Shown here one piece after another: positions 44,471-56,300 of a DNA stretch of 64,000 nt (position 1 is the first letter of the stretch; every line of letters starts with the position of its first letter). Below the pieces are notes generated by a model that saw only the letters and a program-made list of their open reading frames with translations, ran no database searches and had not been told where the DNA came from. The translations under genes were made by a program, and so were the position numbers. The stretch lies in contig JAMZAV010000323.1 in assembly GCA_024449915.1 (NCBI GenBank), positions 310,001 through 374,000 of the forward strand, given 5' to 3'. Source of the stretch: Sweltsa coloradensis. Lineage: Eukaryota; Arthropoda; Insecta; Plecoptera; Chloroperlidae.

Positions 44471-44634
44471 ATTTTTAAATTTTTTTTATTCATAATTTAC
44501 CCGCACACAAATTTCCTAGATAACATTTTCTTAGAATTTTACATAGTGAGGGTATCTAATATATGAGGGGGCATATGTACATCATATCTTGTACTAAAGA
44601 TTGCATTTTTGAGTAAATACTAAATATGAATTTA

Positions 44635-45600
44635 ATAATTGAATGCCTCCCCGGAATAACGTTGCAACCAACATTTTTCAAATTGTTCAGGAGAGTGATA
44701 TTAGTGTATAATATGAAATGAACAAATGACGTGCAATATATTATGTATTCATTTATTATTATTAAGTAACGTATAATTTATGTTTTTGTCATTTCCAATG
44801 ATATGGATTTGTGAAATATCAATTGATAATGGTACGAGTTTGTGGAAAAAGGTTGCATATGCATAAAAATACATAGTAACCATGGCAGTTTCAGGCAACA
44901 TGCATACACTTTAATGATAAGTAGGCCTATATACCAGGTCTATACATGTTCTAATACACTGTAAACATTGTCTATGTGGGAAGAGTACCTATAACATTAC
45001 GCAAATAAAATCAATCAATCAATCATCAATCAAACATATTATAGTATGGTAGCCTAGGCTAATATAATAGTATAGAATATAGATAATAGCTAATAGTATA
45101 TGCTTATAGGCCTAAAGATAAAAATTTAGGCACCTATAGCGATAAGTCCTTAGAAATAACATTTTATAAAGTTTATTTCAGGTTTTGTTCCATGTAAACA
45201 ATGCATATGCAACGTTTTTCCACTTTTTAAGTTTGGGTCCGGTTTGGCAAGCCTCTGCGTTCCTTTTCGGTCTTTGTGGGCCAAACCTCTATCCTTTACT
45301 ATCTTCCTCTTAATGTCCTTCCATTCTAAATAGTTTGACTAACGTTTTTAGCCTTTAATTAGATGGTTTAGAGAAGCCGGGCTGATTTTTACGCCGAGTT
45401 TGTCCGCCATGTTTTCTGTGTATGTAACGTTTTTCCACGGAGCACAAACTTGAGAAGGCTGTATGAAGGGTGAAAGTTTAAGATTTTTTCCACAGATGGT
45501 AGCACATGATCGGCCACTGCATAAGCAACGTTTTTCCATGAAAAGGTCGATTTGACTGAATTTGTTGGTTGCAACGTTATTCGGGGGAGGCATTCAATTG
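44635..45600. mobile_element. Unclassified TIR element with GCAACGTTTTTCCA motifs
   Basis: AATTGAATGCCTCCCCGGAA, TAACGTTGCAACCAACA at the left is complemented at 45560-45600 with one or two changes, a TIR of about 36 bp. Inside, GCAACGTTTTTCCA or close variants occur near 45205, 45423 and 45521, and inverted near 44836 (TGGAAAAAGGTTGCATATGC). No transposase was recognised. The border sequence AATT is part of the TIR or a short duplication. Confidence 0.65.
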
Positions 45601-45964
45601 TATTGGGTGATTTGGATACCATACAAAATAGTGGTAGATTTTTTGAACCCCTTTCAACTCAATTTTCTCTTCCTAAATCTCTAGTAACTAAAGTTGCAAT
45701 ATATAAATTTAAAAATTACCATTTTGAATGTGTGAGGAACGAGGATAGACCAGAGCCTCAATATATTTGCTGACAACCTATCACAGTGACAACTTATTTT
45801 TGTCCGTCACAATGTTTGATTAATAAATAAAGCATGAATGATTTTCATTCTGCAATGCTGCGTAATACTCCTCAACAGTATTGGTTGTAATGTTTATATG
45901 ATCTCTTATAAGATGTAGACACCGTTAGCATCATTACGGCACATCAGCCTGGATCAATCCACGA

Positions 45965-46095
45965 ATGGTAAAATTTTGGCTTTTTAAGAAAATCCAAAAA
46001 CCTGAAACAATATAATTTTTTGAAATTATTAACAAATCTATGTCTTGAAAAGTGTTACTGTAGAGCCCTATATTTCTGCTTCCGTGATGATTGAT
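45965..46095 (+). repeat. Dispersed repeat T, copy 2
   Basis: AGTGTTACTGTAGAGCCC and TATATTTCTGCTTCCGTGAT match the copy at 498 and the reversed copy at 57415. It abuts the tail of repeat W at 46105. Confidence 0.5.
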
Positions 46096-46104
46096 TACGG
46101 TGTT

Positions 46105-46145
<41 letters not shown>

Positions 46146-46370
46146 GTCTATCATATTCAGTTATAAAAACTGATTTACAAAGGAGGACAACTAAATAAAT
46201 CTAATTACATAGATGCAGACACAACAATGAACTACATTTAAGTAAATATTTGAAATAGTAATATTACAACATGCATTAAATATCAACAAATTTGATAACA
46301 AATAAAAAGGATATTAAATGCAATTTATGAATGAATCGAATATATAAAAAAGGGGGTGGGGGTGGATGTT
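46105..46370 (-). repeat. LINE-like repeat W, copy with (TTTA)n tail
   Basis: A (TTTA) run at 46105-46143 is followed by ACGTCTATCATATTCAG, TATAAAAACTGATTTACAAA and GATGCAGACACAAC. It is the same orientation and order as the copy at 29283, truncated after about 260 bp. Confidence 0.7.
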
Positions 46371-47056
46371 TAAACCATTTCCAGACTATTTTTTTTTCTT
46401 CAATTGACACATTTTTAATATCATACAAGAATTACTCAATTAGTTCGAGAGTTTCATTATGTATTTCCAAATTTATAATGTAATACTAATGCTATTCCAG
46501 AATCCAGAGCACTTACCAATATTTTGAAAGTAATAGGAAAATGGCTGAAAGTTGGTTCAATGAAAGAGGAACTTGGATAAAAAAGATTTTTTTAACGCCA
46601 TTACAGTATATATGCAAATTTTTTAGTGCAATACTAATTTTTTTTAATTGTTTTTTTAATTTTTTAATTGTCTCCGCTACGAGTATAAGGGGTTCGATGT
46701 GCGTTGTGGTGTGTTGTCACATATGGTACACATAAAGAGTTTTTAACCGGTGGCCCAAAAAAATCGTACATGAAACGTTATTTCAGAATTTTGTTTTCTC
46801 TTATACTCGTAGCGGAAAAATCATAGCTCAAAATTAAGTATTGCACCTAGAACTTTAATTTTCTTTTTGACCCCAAATTTGCATATAATGGCCAAAAGTG
46901 AGCTATTGTCCTGTAACCAAACCAACTTTCAACCATTTTCCTTTGACTTTCAAAATTTTGGTAAGACTCGAACTGGAATAGCCTTAGGCCTACCTGTCTA
47001 AAAGTGCTTGGATTTGTTGTGCCTGGTTTTTGCTGCTCCAATTTCTATTCAATTTT
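46371..47056. other. Intergenic inverted repeat around 46500-46980
   Basis: GAAAATGGCTGAAAGTTGG near 46538 is complemented by CCAACTTTCAACCATTTTCC near 46921. CCGCTACGAGTATAAG near 46674 pairs with CTTATACTCGTAGCGG near 46800. The whole block folds back on itself over roughly 480 bp. No gene was recognised. Confidence 0.6.
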
Positions 47057-47814
47057 CAGGCGGGCGCATAGGAACTCTTTTCGATTGGGGGGGGGGGGGG
47101 GGGGGGGTGATATTTTTTTCTTCTGCATGACTGTCATGTCGGCAGTTTTTTTATCAACTAAATATCTTAACAGTTGCCAGCCTTTACATTCTGGAAGTCG
47201 CCTGCCACATCAAGTCTAACCTGGGGAGACTCAAAGTTAACAGCAACATCCACAGCCATCACACCAGAAATCGTGAGAATGTACAAGTCCTGCCTCGCAG
47301 ATTAGAGTTAACTCAAAAGAGTCCAGACTTCCTCGGCGCAAAGATTTTTAATATTCTTCCTAAACATATTACCGAAATTGAAAACTCACGCGATTTTAGG
47401 AATACTTTAAAAAACTTTTTAACCACAAGGGCTTTTTACAGCATTAATGACTTATTTGAACACTAACCTTGTGCCAGTCAGTTCTTCTCTTATCACCATT
47501 TTATTTTATTTTAAGCATGTTCATCTGTATCTGTGATAGCCATCTGTGTTAGCTCAAAAGCGAATTCGAATGTAATTTTAATTGTATTACCGTGTAAGCT
47601 AATGCTTTACTGTAAATGTTTACTGTAACCAATAATTTGCTGACCATGTACCATGTATAAGTGTTATCACACATAATACCTATGTACAATAAAGAACTGA
47701 ACTATGAACTATGAACTGCGACTAGTTTTTCAGCTGTAGCCGTGGTGATGAACTGGATGGTCACAGGAAAAAGTGTGTGTGGGGGGGGGGGGGGGGGAGA
47801 TTTGTACGCGCCTG
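47057..47814. mobile_element. Possible hAT element bounded by CAGGCG ends and G-runs
   Basis: CAGGCGGGCGCATAGG (47057) and ACGCGCCTG (to 47814) resemble hAT ends. Each lies next to a long G run. The flanking 8-mers do not match. The interior is the non-LTR fragment listed below. Confidence 0.35.
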
Positions 47815-48305
47815 TAATTTCAAGGAACTTTTTTTACCTCTAACACACCTATATTTGATGAGTTTTTTAATACAGTCAAATTCGAAGTATCTGTTGGATA
47901 TTGGGAAATTTATTTAAAAAGATCCTATGCCGTTGCTACAAACAAATTGCCATAATACAAAGACGTGTTAGTACTTATCTTTATAACCAAATAAAAGCAA
48001 CTTTGTACTTGGACTTTTTATCTTAATCAATTTTTATTAAAGCGTCTTAAGCCTTCATTTATGTTTCCATGACAACTGCGATGTCAGACTGCTCTTCTGC
48101 AAAACCCAAAACTTATTTCATATTTAAATATAACGATGAATACCACATAAACTACGCCCCCCCCCCCCCCCCTCCGTTATACCCACCCACCGCCACCGAC
48201 GCTTTTCTCGCGGGGCCATGGTTTCAAATTTGAATGGTCAGGTCAGAGGTCACTTATTTCGTCACCTTCGGGCGGATGCTGAACGGTAGTGGGGGGGGGG
48301 GGGGG
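47087..48305. repeat. Cluster of four long G/C homopolymers
   Basis: The runs are 21 G at 47087-47107, 17 G at 47781-47797, 16 C at 48157-48172 and 15 G at 48291-48305. No other place in the window has runs this long so close together. Confidence 0.9.
47145..47715 (+). mobile_element. 5'-truncated Jockey/CR1-like non-LTR retrotransposon
   Basis: An open frame ending at 47466 encodes SLYILEVACHIKSNLGRLK, HTRNRENVQVLPRRL, SPDFLGAKIFNILPKHI and FYSINDLFEH, the C-terminal tail of this class of reverse transcriptase. A 3' UTR follows, ending in TGAACTATGAACTATGAAC repeats. The same UTR and tail are in the reversed copy at 59575-60480. Confidence 0.85.
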
Positions 48306-50053
48306 TCGAACGGTCAAAATCGTAGTCGCAATGATTTCCATGTGAATGAACGTAAAACACCTATGGATTCTCGATGTGGGAACTGAACCTTGTAGAACCA
48401 AACATGCTTAACTTTTTTCTGGATGACTGCCTTTTCTTGTGTAAACAACGTTTACTGTAAATTAACATCAATAGCGTGAATTTATTTTCTGCAAGTTTAC
48501 GCTATCGTTTTATTATCAATACTGATTAGCAACCATTGACCTTTTAGTGTGCAAATAAATATAATAATGTGACGGTGATAAAATGCTATTACGCGTTGCT
48601 GCAATCTATGAATACCAGACGTAAACAACTTGCTGTATGAAAACAAAAACACAATAGAACACCTCAATCAATCGCACTACGTATGAATTTGATTGAAAAC
48701 AAGTTTCTAATCCACAGTGTATTAATCTTATCGCTCAATTCGCTTGACATGTTATAAAAGTTAAAATTGTTTTAATAAACGGATTATAATATTTAATATT
48801 TGATCACACAAATGTTTTGGTATTTGCATGCATGGGTAGGGAACTTTATGATTGTATATTGCGTGATTGCGTCTACTATTATTTTGGTAGACAGAACTAG
48901 AAGACAACACGAAATTTTCGAGGTGGCCCTGGTGCCAGGTCGATTAACCTGAAATATTTTAGTATGGGAACCTTGATTTTCTTCTTGTGTATAGGTAGAT
49001 TAAATGTTTTCTGTCAAGTGGATCGAACCGGATGAAATTAGGCAATAGATGGGCAATAAAAATTATGCAATAGGTAACTAAGGGGCGCGTAGACGTAATG
49101 AGAACGACGATAAATTAGGGAACCAAATTAACCGGTTCGCTTAATTGTCAAGGTTGCAAGATCGAGTTTGCCAATTGCAGCTTGACCTTTGAACCATTTA
49201 TTTGAATAATAATATGTTATGTATGTATGTATGAATGTGTAGACTCAACAGTCAACACGCGCCCGTTCTGTGTCCGTAAGCCCACACGGCTAATCCCGTC
49301 TATTTTTGTAGGTTAAACTTTGTGGCGTGACTATTGTTGACATAGCTAAAAGAGACGATTGTTGATTGTAGGCTACAGAACAGATAAATTGTATAATATT
49401 GTACCATCTGCTGCGCTAAGAATAATGCGCGGATGTGTTCGAACAGAGCCTACGCAGTACGGAAAAGGAATGACTAGCATTTATCTCGCTTTAGTCAGGA
49501 AGTGTATTTAAACAAAAAATAAAAAAGCAAAACACCAAGGACACGCATAATAATAAAAAATACTAATCTAGTTACAACGCTCATGTGGTTTATTGCATGC
49601 GTCTTTTGATAACTTCGTTAAAAAATAGCGTACAAACTCCTGGCTTAATATCAATCATTTTATAATTGGTATTTTTATTTGATACGGATCCTTGAGCCGA
49701 AGGTGTATGACAACAGAATGTTTATCGCGACAACCTTGAAGCTACAGTCGCGCCAGAAGCATATTACGCAGTTTAGACGTTCCATCCGAAACGAGTTCGA
49801 TTCACTACGTTAATGTTGTCACAACCGTTCGCTTAGAATGTCTTCAACGAGTGAATGATACTAGGATAATAGTGTGATAATATTTGGGCTATTTTGTATT
49901 GATTTCTTATGTCGAGTATTTGTTTAAATGCATGTAATAACTAAGATATTAGAAATTGTTTTTACATTAATGTAACATATCTCTGTGTTGACCTTGCCAG
50001 TCGACTACACGCTGCACGTAAAGTGCTCGCTTGTTTATTTCGGGAAGCGAGGA
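48306..50053. other. Upstream region of 4E-BP
   Basis: No conserved frame or clear mobile element was recognised. The promoter of 4E-BP should lie in the right-hand part, but no defined core promoter element could be assigned. Confidence 0.4.
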
Positions 50054-50068
50054 ATGAGTTGGGTGTGA
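50054..50068 (+). promoter_or_regulatory. Four-codon upstream ORF in the 4E-BP leader
   Basis: GGAATGAGTTGGGTGTGA encodes M-S-W-V and a stop, 102 bases before the 4E-BP start codon. Whether it is transcribed depends on the unknown start site. The 4E-BP ATG itself has T at -3, a weak context. Confidence 0.35.
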
Positions 50069-50170
50069 TACGTGCCGGAGAGAGAGACTGAATCAAGACG
50101 GGACAAAGGGATTGCACGTGGTGAAGTATTGAGTATATTTTCGTTTAAAAATTACGTGGAAGTGTTTTTA

Positions 50171-50312
50171 ATGTCTGCCTCGCCTATTGCTCGCCAGGCT
50201 ACGCAATGCCAGAGCATCCCCTCGAGGCGGGTGCTAATCAACGACCCCTCGCAGCTACCACACGACTATTCGACAACCCCTGGGGGTACTCTCTACTCGA
50301 CTACTCCGGGAG
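50171..50312 (+). CDS. EIF4EBP: 4E-BP exon 1
   Basis: Coding starts at [18 protein letters not shown] and ends one base into the GGA/G junction after STTPG. The donor is AG/GTAAAT. The frame stays open upstream without an ATG, so this Met is the natural start. Confidence 0.95.
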
Positions 50313-53300
50313 GTAAATAAACACAAGTGCATTTATTTGTCATGTCTACGAATGAATCATTACTTGTTGCTGAATACTGTCTCGAGCCGCATATTATTTC
50401 AATGTTTTTCTAAACACGCCAGAGGGAAACTAGGTATAGGCCTATATTTCTCCCGAGTAGGCTAGCGCCAGGAAGCGGCTATTTGGTAATTTATTTAGTC
50501 ACCGCTAAATGGGTTCAGTCATCAGTGAAGTGCTAACACAAACAAAGAAACTGGTGTTTTACTTTGTGCTGACTGTACTCTGTAGGTGGGAGGGCGTAGT
50601 TCGAAGAGGCCTACAGCTGCTTATCACATCAGCTGGCAGTAATAACATTATGCTCTTGTCCAATAGCTTTGCTACATTGCTTATTTAAAATTTCTATGAT
50701 ATTCTGGGACTACAGCATCCCAGCAACCCAATTATACCTAGGAAAAAGTTAAACCCCCCGCGTTGTTGGATGACGAATTGGGCTTGAGCTCCATGTGTTT
50801 ATGCGGATTTTCTGGTGTTTTTTTGAAAAAATTTTACTATTTAAAAATTTTTTTTAGATTAAAATTTAAAATTTAAAAAAAAAATTTTTTTTTTTTTTTT
50901 TTAATGTAATTTAAAAAAAAAAAAAAAAAAAAATTGCGATTTTTTTAAAAAATAATTTTTCGATGCGCTCAAATTCACACGAATATATAAAATTTATAAA
51001 ATAAAGGTTGTGCGAAAAAATCATTTCAATAGGTAAGATGTAGGGTTTTAAAGTAAAGAAATTTTTTTTAAAAAAAAAAAAAAACCTAAAAATTTTGTTT
51101 TTTTGAGAAATAATTTTTCATTACATCAAATTTCACAGAATATCTTAATTCCTAAAATTAAGGGTTTTGTGAAAAAATCTTACAATCGGGGGAAACATGT
51201 AGGTGTTATAATCCAAAAAAATTTTTTTTTCGAAAAAAATCGTAAAATTGGTTTTTTATGAGAAAAAAATTTCCCGATTGGCTAAAAAAAGGGCAGTTCT
51301 AAGTTTAGAGATTTTTGAAGGGCCTAAAATTTTCATCGCAAACGGAGTTTCGGTTAGCCGGAAACGTGTTAACAGACACACAAAAATACAAAGAAAAAAA
51401 AAAAACATTCCGGATTTTTTTCTCCAGTGTAGTGAAATGGAATCTTCGCTTCGCTGGCTACGCTCATCCAATTAATTTACAACAATAACTCAGCACAAGA
51501 ATAATTGACGAAATAATTTTAAAATTGTAACAAATGTTCACATCTTTAGGCTCTGATTATAATATGATGTTATTTTTACAGCAACTATTTGCAATCCAAA
51601 AACTATTTTTTTAAATCAATTTTGAAGTTGCCATTTTTTAGGAAATTTCAGTACAGGCCTACTTTTTGATGTAATGATGACAAAACATATTAAACAACAA
51701 GGAAAAAACATAAATTATTTTTCAAGGTGAGTGTCAAATTTGTGGAAACCTGACTGTTGTACCCCCCACAAACTACTGTCGTACTGTGGTTTAACCGGTA
51801 CAGTAGGCTACCGTTGTTTACAATATGCTTTACTGCATGTCAACTTTTCTATTTTGGATACTGTAAATAGACATTGTTGTGCAGTCTTGTGCCAATCAAA
51901 AATGATTGGATACAGGCTTTTGTTTTCTGGACAACATGTAGTTGGCAGCCCTTTAGACTGTGTTAAATGTTCTTAATTTTTTCCAATCTGCAAACTCGTT
52001 TCCAATCCAAGTAGGCCTACATACCGATAACAATTAGCCATTCGGCTTGGCCTATACCTACTCAACCAACTTGTCGAATCATAACAATTTGGGTTTGTTT
52101 TTTTTGCAGGAACACGCATCGTTTATGAGCGTGCACTTTTGATGCAGCTTCGAAACTCGCCAATTGCAAGAACGCCTCCAAAAAACTTGCCAAATATTCC
52201 TGGAATCTTAATCAAAGGTGTTGAGGGTGTTGATGTTCCTAAAGAGGAAAGGTCTATTAACATAATAGCTAGTCCTACAGACAAAGGTGTGTACCTAGAC
52301 TTATTAGAACAAACCAAATTGATTTACTGTACCGGTCTTTTATGTATTACTACCAGCAGCAATGTTCCTGTGTTTGTTCCTGTTCTGTGTTCCAGGCAGC
52401 CCTGTAATTTCCCATACATAGCATTAAATAGTTCATTTTCCTCAAATCAAAAATTTTGTTTAACCTTTTCCTGGTCCTAACGCTCCAAAGCGTTCGGATT
52501 AAGAACGACCATTCCCGGGCCCCAAACGTTCGAAAGCGTCCGAGATTGATAAGTAACATCTCGCCCCATCTATCGGCGTTATTCGGAACTTTTTGCGGCT
52601 AGCTTCACGTTTGGGAAGCGATTCTCGTGTTGTTGGATTGGTAAAACCCTGGCTAACGCGATAAAATTTAATGTTTATAGTTGGAAAACTGGTTTATTGT
52701 CAGCTGTTATTGTCAAAAGTAAAATCGTAAACATGGAGTCTCAAGCTAAAACCTAGAAGGACGATGTTTTTGAAGATTTGTTAAATAATAGTTAGTTTAT
52801 TCTGATTCTTCTGGTGGAAGTGATTTGTTTGTGATTTTAAATGATAGTGAAAATTTAAGTGACGACAACAATAGTGACGATGAAGATGACGTTGTGCATA
52901 TAAATAACGGAGGTGGGGATGGTGTAAGGGCTAGGCCAAGATCAAGAAACGCCCCCAACAATGATTACTTTGTAAGGAGCAAGTAAGGCATAGAATGATG
53001 TCACATGACAAAAAATTCACTTCCAACTAAAGAGTTTAAATTGTAAAATTAAAAAAAAGTGAAATTAGAATTTGAAAATTTTGAAAATTTTACTGAAAAT
53101 TTTCAACTATATAAGTTTTCATACAAATTTCTATCAATACGAATCTTCACTATATACTGTAGTGTACCATTACAAATTTATTAACATATATCTCATTATT
53201 TCAAGATTTCTAAAAAATTTCATGAAAATTTTCATGAAAATTTTATCCCAATTTAAAAATTTTTATAAAAATTTCCATTTATCTTTTTATATTACTATAT

Positions 53301-56300
53301 CCTTAGTGTATCCTGAAAATTTGAATAAGATATCTTAATTATTTCTAAATTTTATTGCTAAAAACATAAATGTAGACAAAGTAAGGGTGATTTTGTGGAT
53401 TAATGGGTAAAAACTGGGGATTTTAGCTGTTAAAAATGAAACCGGGAGAGGGTTAATGGCATTAAGTACCTATCTCACAAAATTGTTGACACAATATAGC
53501 CTATATTTAGTAGGAGTGTGCGAGTAGGCCTACCTGAAATTCCAGTCGAGTTGAGTACCTATACTTAGGCTAATTGATACTCGAAATCGAGTAGGGCCAT
53601 TGAAAAATTAATGATTTTGGTGGTGGTGCTGGGTAGCCTAGGGCCTATAGCAAATTCGTCCCGATTTGTACAAATGGTGGAGGTGCCGGGTCGGCCGCGA
53701 GTTTAAAAACATTTAATAAAGTATGCAATTTTGGCGCTACATTATCAACTCTGATTACGGTGATTAGCCTTAATAGTTAGCCCATTCTTTTTAAACAAAT
53801 TGTTACTCTTTATGGAAGGAAGTTTGGAACTTCCTTTGGCACAAATAATAAAATGTCACTAGGACTATAATATTTATATTGCATTTTCAAGAAATTTCAA
53901 ATTACTGAATTATATTTCATAGCCTAGCCCTAATAGCAATTTGTGCTTGATCATTAAAATTATAGAGATAGGCGGCACGAAAACTAAGCAAGTTGAACGT
54001 ATTCAATACAAATTTTTAAGTTTTCTTTGTTATCAAAATAATATATATTTTCCCCAATCACATTAATGCTACACTTTGTCAACAACAATCGATTCCAGCA
54101 CCGGCAAGTCATCGTAGTGCAACCGACGTAATTTTCCTTTACAAACTTCTCCATAACTTCATCGACACGGACCTACTTCACGATGAACTTTCATACCCCT
54201 TCAAGATTTACAAGAAATTACATCACCTTCAAAATTCCATGTGCTCGTATTGATGTTTTTAAATTTTCCCCTAGTTACCGAATTCAAGACACCTACAACA
54301 AATTATTAGCCATTAATCCAGAAATTGACATCAACCACATGAAACTTCAATTATTTAAAGCAGATGTTTATGCCAGTTTACCAACATGACTCATTTATCA
54401 GTTATCAGTCAGTCACTCTTTGTCACCTTTTCAACTTTTCACCAGTTTTGTATTTTATAATCTCATTTTTATAGTACTTGTTCATGTATATGATTTGTAT
54501 AACATATATTTTGTATTGTTTTAATTGTATTTTGAATTGTTTAGTTTTAGTTACCTAACACTTGTGGGTTAATACTTAATACCTGTTGCTAGAGATCAAC
54601 AAATATAATACTTTTGTCTTCACTTTTTGAGCCTACATAGGCTACAGACTAACATAAATATTGTAAGTTAACGTAAAGTCAAAGAGTAACAGTGAAAAAA
54701 ACAAAGTACTCTTGACTCAAATTGGACTCAATTACGTCACTTTTAGTGCTCGGACTCAAAACTAAAAAAATCAGGACTCGCACACTCCATTATTTACAAA
54801 TTTACAAATATAAGTTATCTCATCTCATTAGTCATGACTCATGAGTCATGAAACTAGACAAATTTTTTGAGCGGACAGTAGTCATGTAGGCTAAAAAACA
54901 TCTATGGCCTGTTAACTTCTTAATGGTCTTAAAGCATCGGTGGCTCAGTCGTGCGGTGATGTCGGTGATGGCATTGGCTCTTTATCAAAGAAATTTTAAA
55001 TAATTTTTAAATTTTTGTAATTATAAATTGTTAAGTATAAAGCGTAAATAATAATAAAAAAGTCGGGTTACTCAATTATTCTTAAAGGGGCTATTACCCC
55101 ACCCCACCTAAAAAAATCTTACCACATATTCTATAGCATAAAACTACACTCAAATGACCGTTTAAAAAGTTATATCTTGTAACTGTGAATGATTTTACAC
55201 AAATTTTTCAATTTTTTCAATCATGAAATTTGCAAAAATTTGTGTTATGTGAAATTTCTTAAATTGGCTTCAACTTGCTTCCTTTTTGTTCCACATAAGT
55301 ACTAGAGCATCATACCAATCTTCAATGGCCCTTTATTACATTGTGCCTTGAAACTGTGCACAAATATACATTCAAAACACTCGAAAATATGCATTCCAAA
55401 ATCACACCCCGTTCTTGGTAATCAGCATATTTTGACCGAACCACTTGCCCAAATTACAAAACAAAATATAGAGGATTTACAGAAAAGGCTGTCGAGTATG
55501 TCAATAATGACCAGTATTTTTTTGGATCAAAATCCTCAAAGGTCACGGGGCATAAAGATCGTCCCCATGTTATTTCTTATGGGAGATTTTTGACAATAGG
55601 ACCTAGCTCGAAAAATACCAAGTTCGACATTTTTCCCCCGGTCAAGGTGGACCCAATAATTTTTCTGTTGATTTCTAAATTCATAACTAGTTGGCCTGAA
55701 TGAAATATATTTTTGAGTTTAGCGGGTGATTACCCCTTTAGGCCTAAGGCTATTCGACCGCGTTTTTCTATATTTTCCCAAATATGCTACCAAGTCAAAA
55801 TATAGTGAATGGCTTTGAAACCTGGCGCTATTAGAAAATCAAAACTTTTTTTTCAAATTTTCTGATGGGGCCACAGTAAATATTGCCTCTTCAAAATAAT
55901 TTCAAACTTCAATTCGCTCAAGCTCACCATTCAACGTAGGTAGGTAGCTGTGTTTTTGTGACATTAATTTTCAACTGGTTTCCTAGAGGCTGACAGAGAG
56001 CAAAGATTTTATTTAACAATGGATTATCCCGCGAATCTTTTTGTTTGGCGGTACAAATCGGCACAAAATACCGCCAAACAAAAAAATTCGCAGGAAAGAC
56101 AATTGAATTGTTAAAAAAATCTTTTTACTCTCAGTCAGCCTCTGGAAAACCAGTTGAAAATGTCACAAAAACACAACTACCGATGTTGAATGGTGTGCTT
56201 GGGCAAATTGAAGTTTGAAATTATTTTAAAGCTAGGCGATATTTGCCGTGTGCCCGATCAGAAAATTTTCAACAACTAGTTTTGATTTTCTAATAGAGCC

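Noticed and set aside
44306..44566. Recurring frames starting [18 protein letters not shown] at 33.8, 41.2 and 44.3 kb
   Set aside because: They are translations of the antisense strand of the tRNA-headed SINE, including its tRNA-like head, so they are not genes.
45348..45593. Minus-strand 81-codon Cys-containing frame
   Set aside because: Its peptide comes from the repeated GGAAAAACGTTGC motif and the TIR of an unclassified element. No family match was recognised.
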